A program made the position numbers and the translations under genes. A stretch of 40,617 nt of DNA from Verrucomicrobiota bacterium (GTDB lineage: Bacteria > Verrucomicrobiota > Verrucomicrobiia > Chthoniobacterales > JAFAMB01), in contig JAFBAP010000159.1 of NCBI GenBank assembly GCA_019247695.1, positions 77,265 to 117,881 of the forward strand, read 5' to 3'. Position 1 is the stretch's first letter. Every line of letters starts with the position of its first letter. This document shows, piece after piece, positions 24,992-33,856 of the stretch. Under the pieces are notes generated by a model. It saw only the letters and a program-made list of their open reading frames with translations. It was not told the origin of the DNA and made no database searches.

Positions 24992-27658
24992 ATGCTACAG
25001 GTTCACTACGAACGAGGGATTTACCTGCCGCAGCTTGACCTCTGGTTAGATCCTTGGGATCAACGTGAAACCGCGTTTGTCTCCCATGCCCATAGCGATC
25101 ACGTGGGGAATCACCGGCAAGTTATCCTTTCCGAAACCACCGCCCGGCTCATGGCTGCGCGCCTGCCTGGCAGCCGCCGCGAGCATCGTCAACCTTTCCG
25201 CGTTCCGTTCAGGTTCCGCAACGCGCAACTTACCCTCTATCCGGCCGGTCACATTCTTGGTTCGGCCCAGTTGCACGTGCAATTGGACAGTTCCTCCCTG
25301 TTGTACACCGGCGATTTCAAGCTCAGGCCCGGCCGGTCCGCTGAAGGAATCGAATGGACGCCGGCCGAATCGCTCATTATGGAAACCACGTACGGCTTGC
25401 CGCAGTACGTATTTCCGCCGACGGCACAGGTTATTGAGGAGTTGCTGCGCTTCTGCCTGGAAAGCCTGGAGGATGACATGGTCCCGGTCCTCTTTGGTTA
25501 TTCTCTCGGTAAAGCGCAAGAGATTCTCGCATCTCTGCATGGCTCCGGTTTACGGGTAAAGCTACACCCGGCGGTTTACCGGATGACCGCGCTGTATGAA
25601 GAACTAAACCATCGTCTGCCGGAATTCGTTTTGTACTCGGAAAGCGATTCGCAGCCCGGGGTCGTTATCTGCCCACCCGGCGCAAACCGAACCCGCCTGG
25701 TTCAGAAAATCAGGAATCGCCGTACGGCGGTACTGACTGGGTGGGCACTGAATCCCGGAGCCGTTCATCGCTACCAATGCGATGCTGCTTTCCCGCTCTC
25801 CGACCACGCCGACTACCCGGAGTTGCTGCGTTACGTGGAACTGGTGCAACCCAAACGCGTCCTTACCGTCCACGGGTTTGCCCGCGAGTTTGCCGCCGAC
25901 TTGCGGCGGCGGGGTGTGGAAGCATGGGCGCTGGGCGAAGACAACCAACTCGAACTGCTCATCCCGGAAACGGTCATTGTGGAGGAGGCGGTTCCAGCCG
26001 GCGGCAATGAAGATGCTGAATCATCCTTCGGACGGTTCACTTCCGTGTGTGAAGAAATCGGCCGGACTACCGGTAAGCTGAAGAAAGTCGACCTGCTGTC
26101 CGACTATCTATCCACTCTCCCGCTGGAAGATCTGCCCGAAATCGCCGTTTACCTGACCGGGCACGCGTTCTCCCGGCCGGAAGGTCAGGCCCTGCAGGTC
26201 GGTTGGGCGGTGATCAAGCGCGCGCTGATGCAGGCAACGCATTTGCAGGAAGCTGATTTCCGGCGGGCGGCAGGCAACTTCGGGGACGCGGGGCGCGCCG
26301 CTTACCAGGCGTTAATCGGTCGCACGTCGCCGCAGGGGTTCTCCATCGGGCAGATCCGCGAAAATTTTGTGCGCGTACAGAACGCGGCGGGGCCCATCGC
26401 TAAAGCGGAGGCGCTGGCCGGATGGCTAAGCAACTGCTCGGCGCAAACGGGCAGTTACGTGGTCAGGATTCTGACGGGCGACCTGCGGATCGGGCTGCGG
26501 GAAGGGTTGGTCGAGGAAGCCATCGCGGCAGCATTTGGGATGGACGTCGACGCAGTTAGGGAAGCGCACATGCTTACCGGCGACCCCGGCCAGACCGCCG
26601 TGCTGGCCAGGCAGGGACAACTTGAACGCGCGAGCATCACCGTGTTCCGGCCGGTGAAATCGATGCTGGCCATTTCCGAACCGGACGGCGACTCCGTGGC
26701 GGACCGGATCAGACGCACCTTTCCCTCGCAGTATGCCCTGGCTGAACAAAAGTACGATGGAATCCGGGTCCAACTCCATTTTGCCGGTGGCAAGGTAGCC
26801 CTTTACAGTCGTGACTTGCGCCCCATCACCCCTGAGTTCCCGGAACTTCAACGCCTTCAGTTTACCGCTCCCCTGATCCTGGATGGCGAAATCCTGGCCC
26901 ACGCTGAAGACCGGCGGCTAACCTTTTTCGACCTGCAAAAGCGCCTCGGGCGCAAACGCACGGATGACCTGTTTACGAGCGAGGATGTACCGGTCATGCT
27001 CATGGCGTTTGATCTGCTGTGGCTGGACGGCCGGAGCCTGCTGAAGGTGCCGCTGACGGAACGTCGACGGATCCTCGAGAGCCTGGCCTTCCCTGAGGGC
27101 GTGCAGGTCTCGCCGCTTCGCCTGATCAGAACCGGACCGGAAATAGAGGAGGCCTTCCTTGCGGCCCGGCGTGCAAACCACGAAGGCCTGATCCTGAAAG
27201 ATCCGGAGAGCTTTTACACCCCGGGACGGCGCGGCGGCAGTTGGATCAAGCTCAAAAAGGAGTTCGCTACCCTGGATGTCGTGGTGGTGGCCGCCGAACA
27301 AGGGCATGGTAAGCGAAACCATGTATTGAGTGATTACACCTTCGCCGTCCGTGACGAAGAGTCCGAACGTTTGCTTACCATCGGCAAAGCCTATTCCGGC
27401 CTCACGGACGGCGAAATTGAGGAGCTAACCGAGCATTTTCTCAAGACCACAATAAAAGCTCACGGGCGAATGCGCGAAGTGATTCCTGAGGTCGTTCTGG
27501 AGGTCGCCTTCGATGCCATCCAGCCAAGCGAGCGGCACACCAGCGGGCTGGCATTGAGGTTTCCACGGATCAAGGCGATCCGGACTGATAAGACCATCCG
27601 CGAAATCGACACCGTCCAACACGCCCGACGACTGGCCGGGTTAGCCCCTCACTTCTGA
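24992..27658 (+). CDS. Fused MBL/beta-CASP DNA exonuclease and ATP-dependent DNA ligase
   Basis: An 888-residue bifunctional DNA repair protein. Residues 1 to ~345 are a metallo-beta-lactamase/beta-CASP nuclease like the ligase-associated exonuclease: HAHSDH at 32-37, PAGHILGSAQ, YTGDFKLR, METTYG, LFGYSLGKAQEIL and SDHADYPEL. After a linker come a ligase N-terminal DNA-binding domain (about 370-545), the adenylation domain with motif I QKYDGIR (Lys587), ILDGEIL, MAFDLLWLDG, EGLILK and WIKLKKE, and an OB domain. In other bacteria the two enzymes are separate proteins encoded together with Lhr helicase and the PdeM phosphoesterase; here they form one chain and those partners are absent. The ATG at 24992 starts just before the nuclease core. 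Confidence 0.95.
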   Translation: MLQVHYERGIYLPQLDLWLDPWDQRETAFVSHAHSDHVGNHRQVILSETTARLMAARLPGSRREHRQPFRVPFRFRNAQLTLYPAGHILGSAQLHVQLDSSSLLYTGDFKLRPGRSAEGIEWTPAESLIMETTYGLPQYVFPPTAQVIEELLRFCLESLEDDMVPVLFGYSLGKAQEILASLHGSGLRVKLHPAVYRMTALYEELNHRLPEFVLYSESDSQPGVVICPPGANRTRLVQKIRNRRTAVLTGWALNPGAVHRYQCDAAFPLSDHADYPELLRYVELVQPKRVLTVHGFAREFAADLRRRGVEAWALGEDNQLELLIPETVIVEEAVPAGGNEDAESSFGRFTSVCEEIGRTTGKLKKVDLLSDYLSTLPLEDLPEIAVYLTGHAFSRPEGQALQVGWAVIKRALMQATHLQEADFRRAAGNFGDAGRAAYQALIGRTSPQGFSIGQIRENFVRVQNAAGPIAKAEALAGWLSNCSAQTGSYVVRILTGDLRIGLREGLVEEAIAAAFGMDVDAVREAHMLTGDPGQTAVLARQGQLERASITVFRPVKSMLAISEPDGDSVADRIRRTFPSQYALAEQKYDGIRVQLHFAGGKVALYSRDLRPITPEFPELQRLQFTAPLILDGEILAHAEDRRLTFFDLQKRLGRKRTDDLFTSEDVPVMLMAFDLLWLDGRSLLKVPLTERRRILESLAFPEGVQVSPLRLIRTGPEIEEAFLAARRANHEGLILKDPESFYTPGRRGGSWIKLKKEFATLDVVVVAAEQGHGKRNHVLSDYTFAVRDEESERLLTIGKAYSGLTDGEIEELTEHFLKTTIKAHGRMREVIPEVVLEVAFDAIQPSERHTSGLALRFPRIKAIRTDKTIREIDTVQHARRLAGLAPHF

Positions 27659-27719
27659 GAAAACCCCGTCAGGCGGTTACAGGCGCGGTAAAACCGTTCC
27701 AGCCCCCTGGATCAGATTT

Positions 27720-28184
27720 CTATTCGGCGGTGAATCTGCCAGGACCGACCTGACGGACGCCTTTCAGACGATAAATCCGGGCAAAAAGATTCTTTTTCGG
27801 TTCGGGAGACGTGAATTTATAACCGCTCGCGTTCAAACCATCGAGGATTTCGGCCACGCTCATCGGGTTGCTTTTGGCCCTCAAAACCTTAACCACCGCG
27901 GGAGCGAGGGGACCGCTGGGAGAAGTGGAACGCCGGCCGCGACTACGCCCGTTGGCCGAAGCGGTCCCAGCGGCGGCGACAGGTGCAGGACGGCCCGCAC
28001 GGCGGCTCCGCGCGCCCGACTGCTCGCCTTCCTTCGAACCCCGGTCTTGCGCCGCAGATCCTGCCGGCGAACCCGAGTCCGTGGAATTACCCGTTTCTAA
28101 CAGGCCGTGCAGTTCCGACTCGAGTTGCTCGATCTGTTCCTGAACCTCAGCGGCTTTCCTTAATACGGAAGAAGATAGTTTCAC
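27720..28184 (-). CDS. HARE-HTH-like DNA-binding protein with coiled coil
   Basis: A 154-residue protein in three parts: an N-terminal coiled coil (about 8-32, VQEQIEQLESELHGLLE), a disordered basic middle rich in Ser, Gly, Ala and Arg with AT-hook-like GRP/SRGRRS pieces (33-90), and a C-terminal winged-helix-like domain (about 91-154). The last (VVKVLRAKSNPMSVAEIL, then KKNLFARIYRLKGVRQVGPGRF) fits the HARE-HTH pattern known from restriction enzymes, ASXL proteins and RNA polymerase delta. A nucleoid- or chromatin-like or regulatory role is plausible, not shown. It converges with the exonuclease-ligase gene. Confidence 0.75.
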   Translation of the reverse strand: MKLSSSVLRKAAEVQEQIEQLESELHGLLETGNSTDSGSPAGSAAQDRGSKEGEQSGARSRRAGRPAPVAAAGTASANGRSRGRRSTSPSGPLAPAVVKVLRAKSNPMSVAEILDGLNASGYKFTSPEPKKNLFARIYRLKGVRQVGPGRFTAE

Positions 28185-28902
28185 GAGCGCAAACTATGCC
28201 TGGATTTGCACATTTCAAGGTGATTAGTTATAGGTTAGTTGCACTCGCCCCCGGGCCCTGGGTCCGTCAGGCGGCTGCCGTGCCGGCTCACCGGTGCGGA
28301 GGCTCTTGCAAGACCTGCGTTTCCGTCAGGTGGATATCCGTTCCTCACACGACGTCTCCAGGCGAACCTGAAACACTTTTTGCACCGGGCCTTTCCGAAG
28401 AAGACAAGAAGACGCCCTCACCCGCCAGGTGGTTCTGCCTCTGCTGAGACTTACCCGCCGGGCTTATCATGATCATGATAAGGCTAACAAATTTGGGCGA
28501 TCGCGGGGCCGCTTCGTCGCACCTGCGGCGGCGCCCGCCTGCGGCACCGCCGGAGAAAGGTAAACTTTCTCGACTTTGCAACATTCGCAGTCCAACTAAC
28601 CTTTCTCGTCAGTCAGCCTTCCCCGAGACGCCGTTTCCTGCCGGATGCCGGGCCGGGTACCCGCGCCGAATTGCCGGCCCTCCGGCAACATCCGGCGACC
28701 CCTCCCATGGTGAGCGGGGCGGCCGCTGATCATCAGCGCGTCGATCACACCATCATCAGTAGGATTCAGGACTTTTCTCCGGCGCGCCCCCGGGGTCTCG
28801 CGGCATGCGGGCGCATCAGGCGCGCTCCCGCGTGGACGGCGGGCGATCGATCATCTTGCTGGAACGCCGCGGCGTCTTGCTTTATTGTCGCCGGTCCTGG
28901 TT
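28185..28902. other. Long intergenic region with a 20-bp palindrome
   Basis: About 720 bases between divergent genes. I find no gene here. It contains a perfect 20-bp palindrome CTTATCATGATCATGATAAG (28463-28482), the hairpin GAGAAAG/CTTTCTC (28554-28572 region) and GCTGAT/ATCAGC (28727-28739). One or more of these may be operators for cysE or for the HARE-HTH gene. Confidence 0.55.
28463..28482. promoter_or_regulatory. Perfect 20-bp AT-rich palindrome, possible operator
   Basis: CTTATCATGATCATGATAAG is fully self-complementary and AT-rich in a GC-rich region. It lies about 420 bases upstream of the serine acetyltransferase and 280 bases upstream of the HARE-HTH gene. It could bind a dimeric regulator; no regulator is named by the sequence. 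Confidence 0.4.
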
Positions 28903-29859
28903 ATGGAGAGAAACTTGATTCCGTCCGTGATGGCTGTCCTCGAATCCTACCGTGACGACGGCGGGATCAATAACATTGATGGTTCGAACCTCCCCTCAAA
29001 GCGAGCGGTGGCCGAAATCTGCGAGGATCTGCTGGAAGTACTGTTTCCCGGCTTCCACGACGAGGGACCGATCGCCAAGGCGCATGTGAGCGAGTTAACC
29101 TCTACGCGGCTGGCGGAGGTCTCTGAGCGGCTGCGCGAAGAAATTTTCAAGAGCCTGCGGACGAGGAAGCCAACCTGCCCGGCGCAGCTGGCCGGTTTGA
29201 TCACGCAGACTTTTATGGAAGATGTGCCGCGCATCCGGGCATTACTGCGCACCGACGTCGAGGCGGCGTACGAAGGCGACCCGGCCAGCACGAGTTTCGA
29301 GGAAATTATCGTCAGTTACCCGTCCGTCGAAGCCGTCTCCATCCAGCGGCTCGCCCATACTTTGTACCGCCAGGAAGTTCCGTTGCTGCCGCGCATCATG
29401 ACCGAATGGGCGCATAGCCGGACTGGAATCGACATCCATCCCGGCGCTGAGGTGGGCGCCTATTTCTTTATTGACCACGGCACCGGCGTGGTCATCGGCG
29501 AAACTTGCCGGATCGGCAGCCACGTCAAGCTTTACCACGGCGTTACCCTGGGCGCGCGCAGCTTCCAAAAGGATGAACATGGGAAGATCAAGAAGGGCGG
29601 CAAGCGGCACCCCGACGTGGAAGATTGGGTGACCATTTACCCGAACTCCACCATTCTCGGCGGAGAAACCGTAATCGGCGCCCGCTCAACGATCGGCGGC
29701 AACGTGTTCCTGATGGAAAGCGTCCCGCCGGATTCCCTGGTGACCAACGAGCGGTCCCAGGTAAAAATCGTGTCAAAAAAGAACCGTCCGTCACGCCCCG
29801 AAAGGGGCTCAGGACCGAACGGGAGCACCTCGCCGGGATACTTCGATTACGAGATCTGA
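28903..29859 (+). CDS. cysE: Serine O-acetyltransferase
   Basis: Transfers acetyl from acetyl-CoA to L-serine, giving O-acetylserine for cysteine synthesis. The ~318-residue protein has a helical N-terminal domain (1-150) and a left-handed beta-helix (about 160-265) with TGIDIHPGAEVG, FFIDHGTGVVIGE, LYHGVTLGA and IGARSTIGGN. The catalytic His pair lies in IDIHPG and IDHGTG. It is longer than E. coli CysE and resembles the EpsC-type branch. The ATG at 28903 (MERNLIPS) is preferred to TTG at 28885. No cysK is adjacent. The C-terminal 40 residues are a Pro/Gly/Ser-rich tail. Confidence 0.93.
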   Translation: MERNLIPSVMAVLESYRDDGGINNIDGSNLPSKRAVAEICEDLLEVLFPGFHDEGPIAKAHVSELTSTRLAEVSERLREEIFKSLRTRKPTCPAQLAGLITQTFMEDVPRIRALLRTDVEAAYEGDPASTSFEEIIVSYPSVEAVSIQRLAHTLYRQEVPLLPRIMTEWAHSRTGIDIHPGAEVGAYFFIDHGTGVVIGETCRIGSHVKLYHGVTLGARSFQKDEHGKIKKGGKRHPDVEDWVTIYPNSTILGGETVIGARSTIGGNVFLMESVPPDSLVTNERSQVKIVSKKNRPSRPERGSGPNGSTSPGYFDYEI

Positions 29860-29874
29860 AGCGGGCTGCCCCCC

Positions 29875-30174
29875 TTAAAAGACTTCATCGTCGACGTGCC
29901 ACCCGGCCCCTTCGCGGATCGAACGCAGCCGGCGGCGTACGCCCAGGCGCGACCGGGGCCCGCTCACCAGGTTCGTCAACAGGCCTGCACCTGCCGTGAT
30001 CGTCGCCCCCAAGGCCAGGGATAACAGGCCGATCGCAGCGACGTTGCGCTTGCGTTCATTGATTTTTCCGGCCAACAGCAGTCCGAGCCCGCAGCCGACG
30101 GCTCCTTGTGACACCGTCAGCAGCGCAGCCGAAGTGATCGACAGCGCGACCGGTTTTTGAGAGTCAGACGTCAT
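29875..30174 (-). CDS. Small membrane protein of unknown function
   Basis: A 99-residue protein with two predicted transmembrane helices (SITSAALLTVSQGAVGCGLGLLLAG at about 13-37 split by Gly, and VAAIGLLSLALGATITAGAGLL at about 45-66) joined by a short charged loop KINERKRN. A basic/acidic cytoplasmic tail follows (RSRLGVRRRLRSIREG). I recognise no family. It ends 15 bases from the convergent cysE stop. Start ATG at 30174; codon use looks like that of its neighbours. Confidence 0.65.
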   Translation of the reverse strand: MTSDSQKPVALSITSAALLTVSQGAVGCGLGLLLAGKINERKRNVAAIGLLSLALGATITAGAGLLTNLVSGPRSRLGVRRRLRSIREGAGWHVDDEVF

Positions 30175-30379
30175 AATTGATTGTAGCAGCCCCGGAATAT
30201 TGTCTCAGCCCTCCTTCAGTCCGTCAATCCTTGGTGAGAGTGCGCTTGATTTGTCGCGTTTGTGACCGGCGAGGATCGCGAGGCGTTTTGCGCAATGCCC
30301 CGTGACTTGTCGACCGAGTACGCGATAGTAAACCGAAACCTGCTCTATTCGATCCATTCGTTTAACTCGGATTCAGAAC

Positions 30380-31441
30380 ATGTCGAACACCTTGCATGCT
30401 CTCGTGCTCGCCGGCGGCAGCGGAATGCGTTTTTGGCCCTTAAGCCGTCGCGCCACCCCAAAACAGCTGCTGCGTCTCTTCGGCGGACAAACGCTTCTGG
30501 AGGAAACCGTCAGGCGTCTCGAGGGATTGATCCCGGCGGAAAACATCCTGGTTCTGACCAATGATGAACAGGTCGCCTCGGTCCGGGCGGCACTTCCGGG
30601 CCATCCCGCCGAAAACATTTTCAGCGAGCCGGAGAAGCGGGATACCGCCGCAGCCATCGCCCTGGGGGTAGGGCTCGTTGCCGCGCGGAATCCGGATGCC
30701 ACGATGGTGGTTTTACCGGCCGACGCCAGGATCGGCGACCGGACGGCCTTTCAGTCAGACTTACAGGCAGCCGCCGACGCTGCCGAGCAAAGCGGGCAGT
30801 TGGTCACAATCGGCGTCACCCCGACCTGGGCCTGCCCGGGGTTCGGTTACATCGAACGCGGTGAACGGTTCGCAGGCAAAGTTCCCGACACTTACGAGGT
30901 GGTGAGATTCCGTGAAAAACCCAACCCCGATCTTGCCGAAAGTTTCTTCCGCAGCGGCAACTTCTTTTGGAACGCCGGAATTTTTGTGTGGACCGTGCGG
31001 AGCATCCTGTCGGAGTTCAACCGGCACGCCCCCGACCTGGGCGAGTTTGTCTCGGTGGTTCGCAACACGCCGGACCTGCGAAAGGAGATCAGCGAACGGT
31101 TCCCTACCCTGCGTAAGTTGTCGATCGATTACGCCATTCTGGAAAAAACCAACCGGGTGCTCGTGAAGGCGGCGACCTTCGACTGGGACGACGTCGGCAG
31201 CTGGACCGCCCTCGGCAAATACCTCAACCAGCTCCGCCACCACAACGCCGCGAACTGCCCGTTGTCAGTAGAAAATTCGTCTCACAACATTGTCTTTTCC
31301 AACGACGGAGTGCACGTTGCCCTGCTTGGGGTGAACGATCTGGTGGTGGTCCAGACGCGTGATGCGTTGCTGATCTGCAATCGTCACGAAGCTGAAGGCA
31401 TAAAACATCTGGTCGCTAACCTTCCGAAAGAACTTCAATAG
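30380..31441 (+). CDS. manC: Mannose-1-phosphate guanylyltransferase
   Basis: Makes GDP-mannose from mannose-1-phosphate and GTP, for glycans and GDP-sugars. The 353-residue protein begins HALVLAGGSGMRFWPLSRRATPKQLL, the nucleotidyltransferase signature, and has VLPADARIGD, GFGYIERGE, FREKPN and FFWNAGIFVW; the last ~60 residues include FDWDDVGSW. It lacks the cupin isomerase domain of bifunctional ManC/AlgA, so it is the single-function form. Its TAG stop shares one base with the GTG start of ruvX. No sugar operon is evident, so the GDP-mannose may feed several pathways. Confidence 0.93.
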   Translation: MSNTLHALVLAGGSGMRFWPLSRRATPKQLLRLFGGQTLLEETVRRLEGLIPAENILVLTNDEQVASVRAALPGHPAENIFSEPEKRDTAAAIALGVGLVAARNPDATMVVLPADARIGDRTAFQSDLQAAADAAEQSGQLVTIGVTPTWACPGFGYIERGERFAGKVPDTYEVVRFREKPNPDLAESFFRSGNFFWNAGIFVWTVRSILSEFNRHAPDLGEFVSVVRNTPDLRKEISERFPTLRKLSIDYAILEKTNRVLVKAATFDWDDVGSWTALGKYLNQLRHHNAANCPLSVENSSHNIVFSNDGVHVALLGVNDLVVVQTRDALLICNRHEAEGIKHLVANLPKELQ

Positions 31442-31866
31442 TGAAACGCTGGCTCGGCATTGACTTGGGTGAGGCCCGGATCGGGTTGGCGATTTCCGAT
31501 CAACTTGGCGCGATGGCTCATCCGTTACGGACGCTGACGAATTCGCCACAGGTGCTTGATGAGATTTGTGCAGTGGTGACGGCCGAGGGCGTGGGCGGCG
31601 TCGTGCTGGGGTTGCCCAAGAACATGGACGGCAGCCTCGGCCCGGCTGCCGCGAAAGCCACCGCGTTTGCGGACCGGTTGCGGGCAAAGCTTCCGGCCTT
31701 GCAGGTCGTGCTCTGGGACGAACGGCTGACCACGATGGAGGCGCAACGGGTACTGCACGCCGCAGGCCGGAACACCAAACGGAGCCGGAAGGTAATCGAC
31801 CAGGTGGCGGCGCAGATCCTGCTGCAGAATTACCTGGATGCGCAGACCCTGTCCGGGAATCTCTAG
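31441..31866 (+). CDS. ruvX: Putative pre-16S rRNA nuclease / Holliday junction resolvase
   Basis: YqgF/RuvX family, RNase H-like fold; matures the 5' end of 16S rRNA and has also been linked to Holliday junctions. The 141-residue protein has GIDLGEARIGLAISD (catalytic Asp7 within WLGIDLG), VVLGLPKNMDGS, VVLWDERLTTMEAQRVL and DQVAAQILLQNYLD, all family motifs. It starts with GTG overlapping the manC stop by one base, so the two genes are translationally coupled. Confidence 0.95.
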   Translation: MKRWLGIDLGEARIGLAISDQLGAMAHPLRTLTNSPQVLDEICAVVTAEGVGGVVLGLPKNMDGSLGPAAAKATAFADRLRAKLPALQVVLWDERLTTMEAQRVLHAAGRNTKRSRKVIDQVAAQILLQNYLDAQTLSGNL

Positions 31867-31911
31867 GTGCAAATGTAAACGGCTCTCCTTTGGCCCGGAT
31901 CGCCGCGCCTT

Positions 31912-32700
31912 GTGAATCCGCCACCGCAGCGACTCAAGCTCGTGCTCGCGTACGACGGCCGGCCTTTCAGCGGTTGGCAAAGCCAGCCCAATGGCAACGG
32001 CGTGCAGGACCACTTGAAGGCGGCCTTGCGAGCCGTTTCCAGCCTCGACCTGACCGTGGTCGGTTCGGGGCGCACGGACGCCGGGGTCCATGCCCTCGGA
32101 CAGGTGGCGCACGTCGATGTCCCACCCGGACGATATCCCCCTGAGACCTGGCGGCGCGCGCTCAATGCCCATCTACCGGCGACTATCCGCATTTTGGGCT
32201 GCCGGCTTGTTCCGGCCACCTTTCATGCGCAGCATGCGGTGAAACGCAAAAGCTACTTCTACCGGGTCTGGTCGGGAGACACGCTGCACCCGCTCGAAAT
32301 CGGGCGCGCCTGGCTTTTTCCCTGGCCCATCACGCTGGCGACGCTCATGGCCGGCGCTGAAAAACTGGCCGGCACCCACGATTTTGCCGCGTTCGCCGCG
32401 AACCGCGGCCAACCCGAAAGCAGCACCGTCCGAACCCTCTACCGCGTGCGGGTCCGGCGCGCGGGTTCGCTGCTCACCCTCCACTTTGAGGGAAACGGTT
32501 TTCTCTATCGCATGGTCCGCCTGTTAACCGGCAGCCTGCTGCAGGTGGCAGCCGGTCGCAAAGATTTGCCGTGGTTGCAATGGTTGTTGACGGCGCCGTC
32601 CGGCCGAAAAACTAACCACTGCGCGCCGCCGGATGGCTTATACCTGGAGGCGGTGAAGTACCGGATCTATATTCGTGATTCCGGAGGGCAATCTCGCTAA
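31912..32700 (+). CDS. truA: tRNA pseudouridine(38-40) synthase
   Basis: TruA converts uridines 38-40 of the tRNA anticodon arm to pseudouridine. The 262-residue protein shows LVLAYDGRPFSGWQ, the catalytic Asp in GSGRTDAGVHALGQ, FHAQHAVKRKSYFYR, GTHDFAAFAANRG and FEGNGFLYRMVRLLTGSLL. It begins with GTG at 31912, 45 bases after ruvX. The extended reading frame of the next gene overlaps its end by 26 bases, but the likely astA start is 64 bases further on. Confidence 0.96.
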   Translation: MNPPPQRLKLVLAYDGRPFSGWQSQPNGNGVQDHLKAALRAVSSLDLTVVGSGRTDAGVHALGQVAHVDVPPGRYPPETWRRALNAHLPATIRILGCRLVPATFHAQHAVKRKSYFYRVWSGDTLHPLEIGRAWLFPWPITLATLMAGAEKLAGTHDFAAFAANRGQPESSTVRTLYRVRVRRAGSLLTLHFEGNGFLYRMVRLLTGSLLQVAAGRKDLPWLQWLLTAPSGRKTNHCAPPDGLYLEAVKYRIYIRDSGGQSR

Positions 32701-32764
32701 AACCTTTAAAACCCCTGAAGCTTTTGCCTCCTATGGCGTTTTACTTCATGATCCTGGCCGTTTT

Positions 32765-33853
32765 ATGTTTCCAGACTTCATTTTGCGTCCCATTGAGGAA
32801 TCGGACCTGCCCAGCCTGAAGCGGCTGGCGGAGTCGATCAAGGGCGGGATGACTTCGCTGCCGCCGCAGGCCGATGCGCTGGAGGAACGGATTTATCAGT
32901 CGCAACGCTCTTTCGATCACCGCATCAGGACCGCAGGCGGTGACCATTACCTGTTTGTGCTCGAAGACCGGCGGAACGGCGAGATTGTAGGTACGGCCGG
33001 CATCATCGCGCGCGTGGGTGGCTTTGACCCTTTCTACACCTACGAAGTGCGACGGGAACGATTTATCCATTCCCCTCTCAAGATCGATAAGGAAATGGAA
33101 GTGCTCCACTTGAAGCTGGACCACAAGGGTCCCTCCGAGGTATGCAGCTTGTGCCTCCGGCCCGAATACCGCAAAGCCGGCCTCGGCCAGCTACTTTCCT
33201 TAAGCCGTTTTCTTTTTATGGCGTCTTTCCCGCAGAGATTCGATGAGCGGGTCATTGCCGAACTGCGCGGCTTTACCAACGAGGCGGGATTATCCCCCTT
33301 TTGGGAGGCACTCGGACGCCATTTCTTTCATCAAACGTTCGCGGAAGCGGATTTTTTAAGCGGCATCGGCCAGAAAGAATTCATTCGCGACCTCATTCCC
33401 AGGTACCCGATCTATAAGGCCATGCTGCCCCCGGATGCTCAAGCCGTGATCGGGCGCGTGCATCGGGATGCGGAACCGGCCCTGCGCATCCTGCTGAATC
33501 AGGGGTTCCAGCTTTCGCACGAGGTGGATATCTTCGATGCGGGGCCGCTGCTGCGGGCCGAGCGTCCGGACATTAAAGCCGTCAGGAATGCGCACGTCGC
33601 GATCGTTTCAGAAATCCGCCGGCTACCGTCGGCCGAACCGCACCTGATCGCCCACGTGTCACTCTCGTTTCGTGCCTGCCTCGGCGCGGTGGAACTGATG
33701 GACGACGGAACGCTGGCCATCACGGCCGAGACCGCCGCCCGCCTGCGCGCGCAGCCCGGCAGCCGCCTCATTTACCTGCAACTCCATAAATCCGGTCAAC
33801 GGGAACAAACGGAAGTACCCGCCGCCGCCTCTTCTAACCCGTCGGAGCATTAG
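32765..33853 (+). CDS. astA: Arginine N-succinyltransferase
   Basis: AstA transfers succinyl from succinyl-CoA to the alpha-amino group of arginine, the first step of the AST route. The ~362-residue GNAT-fold protein aligns with E. coli AstA along its length: LRPIEESDLPSLKRLAES, GGMTSLPPQ, SSEVCSLCLRPEYRK-type core (here PSEVCSLCLRPEYRKAG), FMASFPQRFDERVIAELRG, SPFWEALGRHFF, GQKEFIRDLIPRYPIY and VDIFDAGP. I start it at the ATG at 32765, which matches the family N-terminus; an upstream in-frame ATG at 32675 would add 30 unrelated residues. Three bases separate it from astB. Confidence 0.95.
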   Translation: MFPDFILRPIEESDLPSLKRLAESIKGGMTSLPPQADALEERIYQSQRSFDHRIRTAGGDHYLFVLEDRRNGEIVGTAGIIARVGGFDPFYTYEVRRERFIHSPLKIDKEMEVLHLKLDHKGPSEVCSLCLRPEYRKAGLGQLLSLSRFLFMASFPQRFDERVIAELRGFTNEAGLSPFWEALGRHFFHQTFAEADFLSGIGQKEFIRDLIPRYPIYKAMLPPDAQAVIGRVHRDAEPALRILLNQGFQLSHEVDIFDAGPLLRAERPDIKAVRNAHVAIVSEIRRLPSAEPHLIAHVSLSFRACLGAVELMDDGTLAITAETAARLRAQPGSRLIYLQLHKSGQREQTEVPAAASSNPSEH

Positions 33854-33856
33854 CAA

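Noticed and set aside
30262-30564. 100-codon plus-strand frame overlapping the start of manC
   Set aside because: It is out of frame with the clear guanylyltransferase signature at 30395-30475 and has no features of its own.
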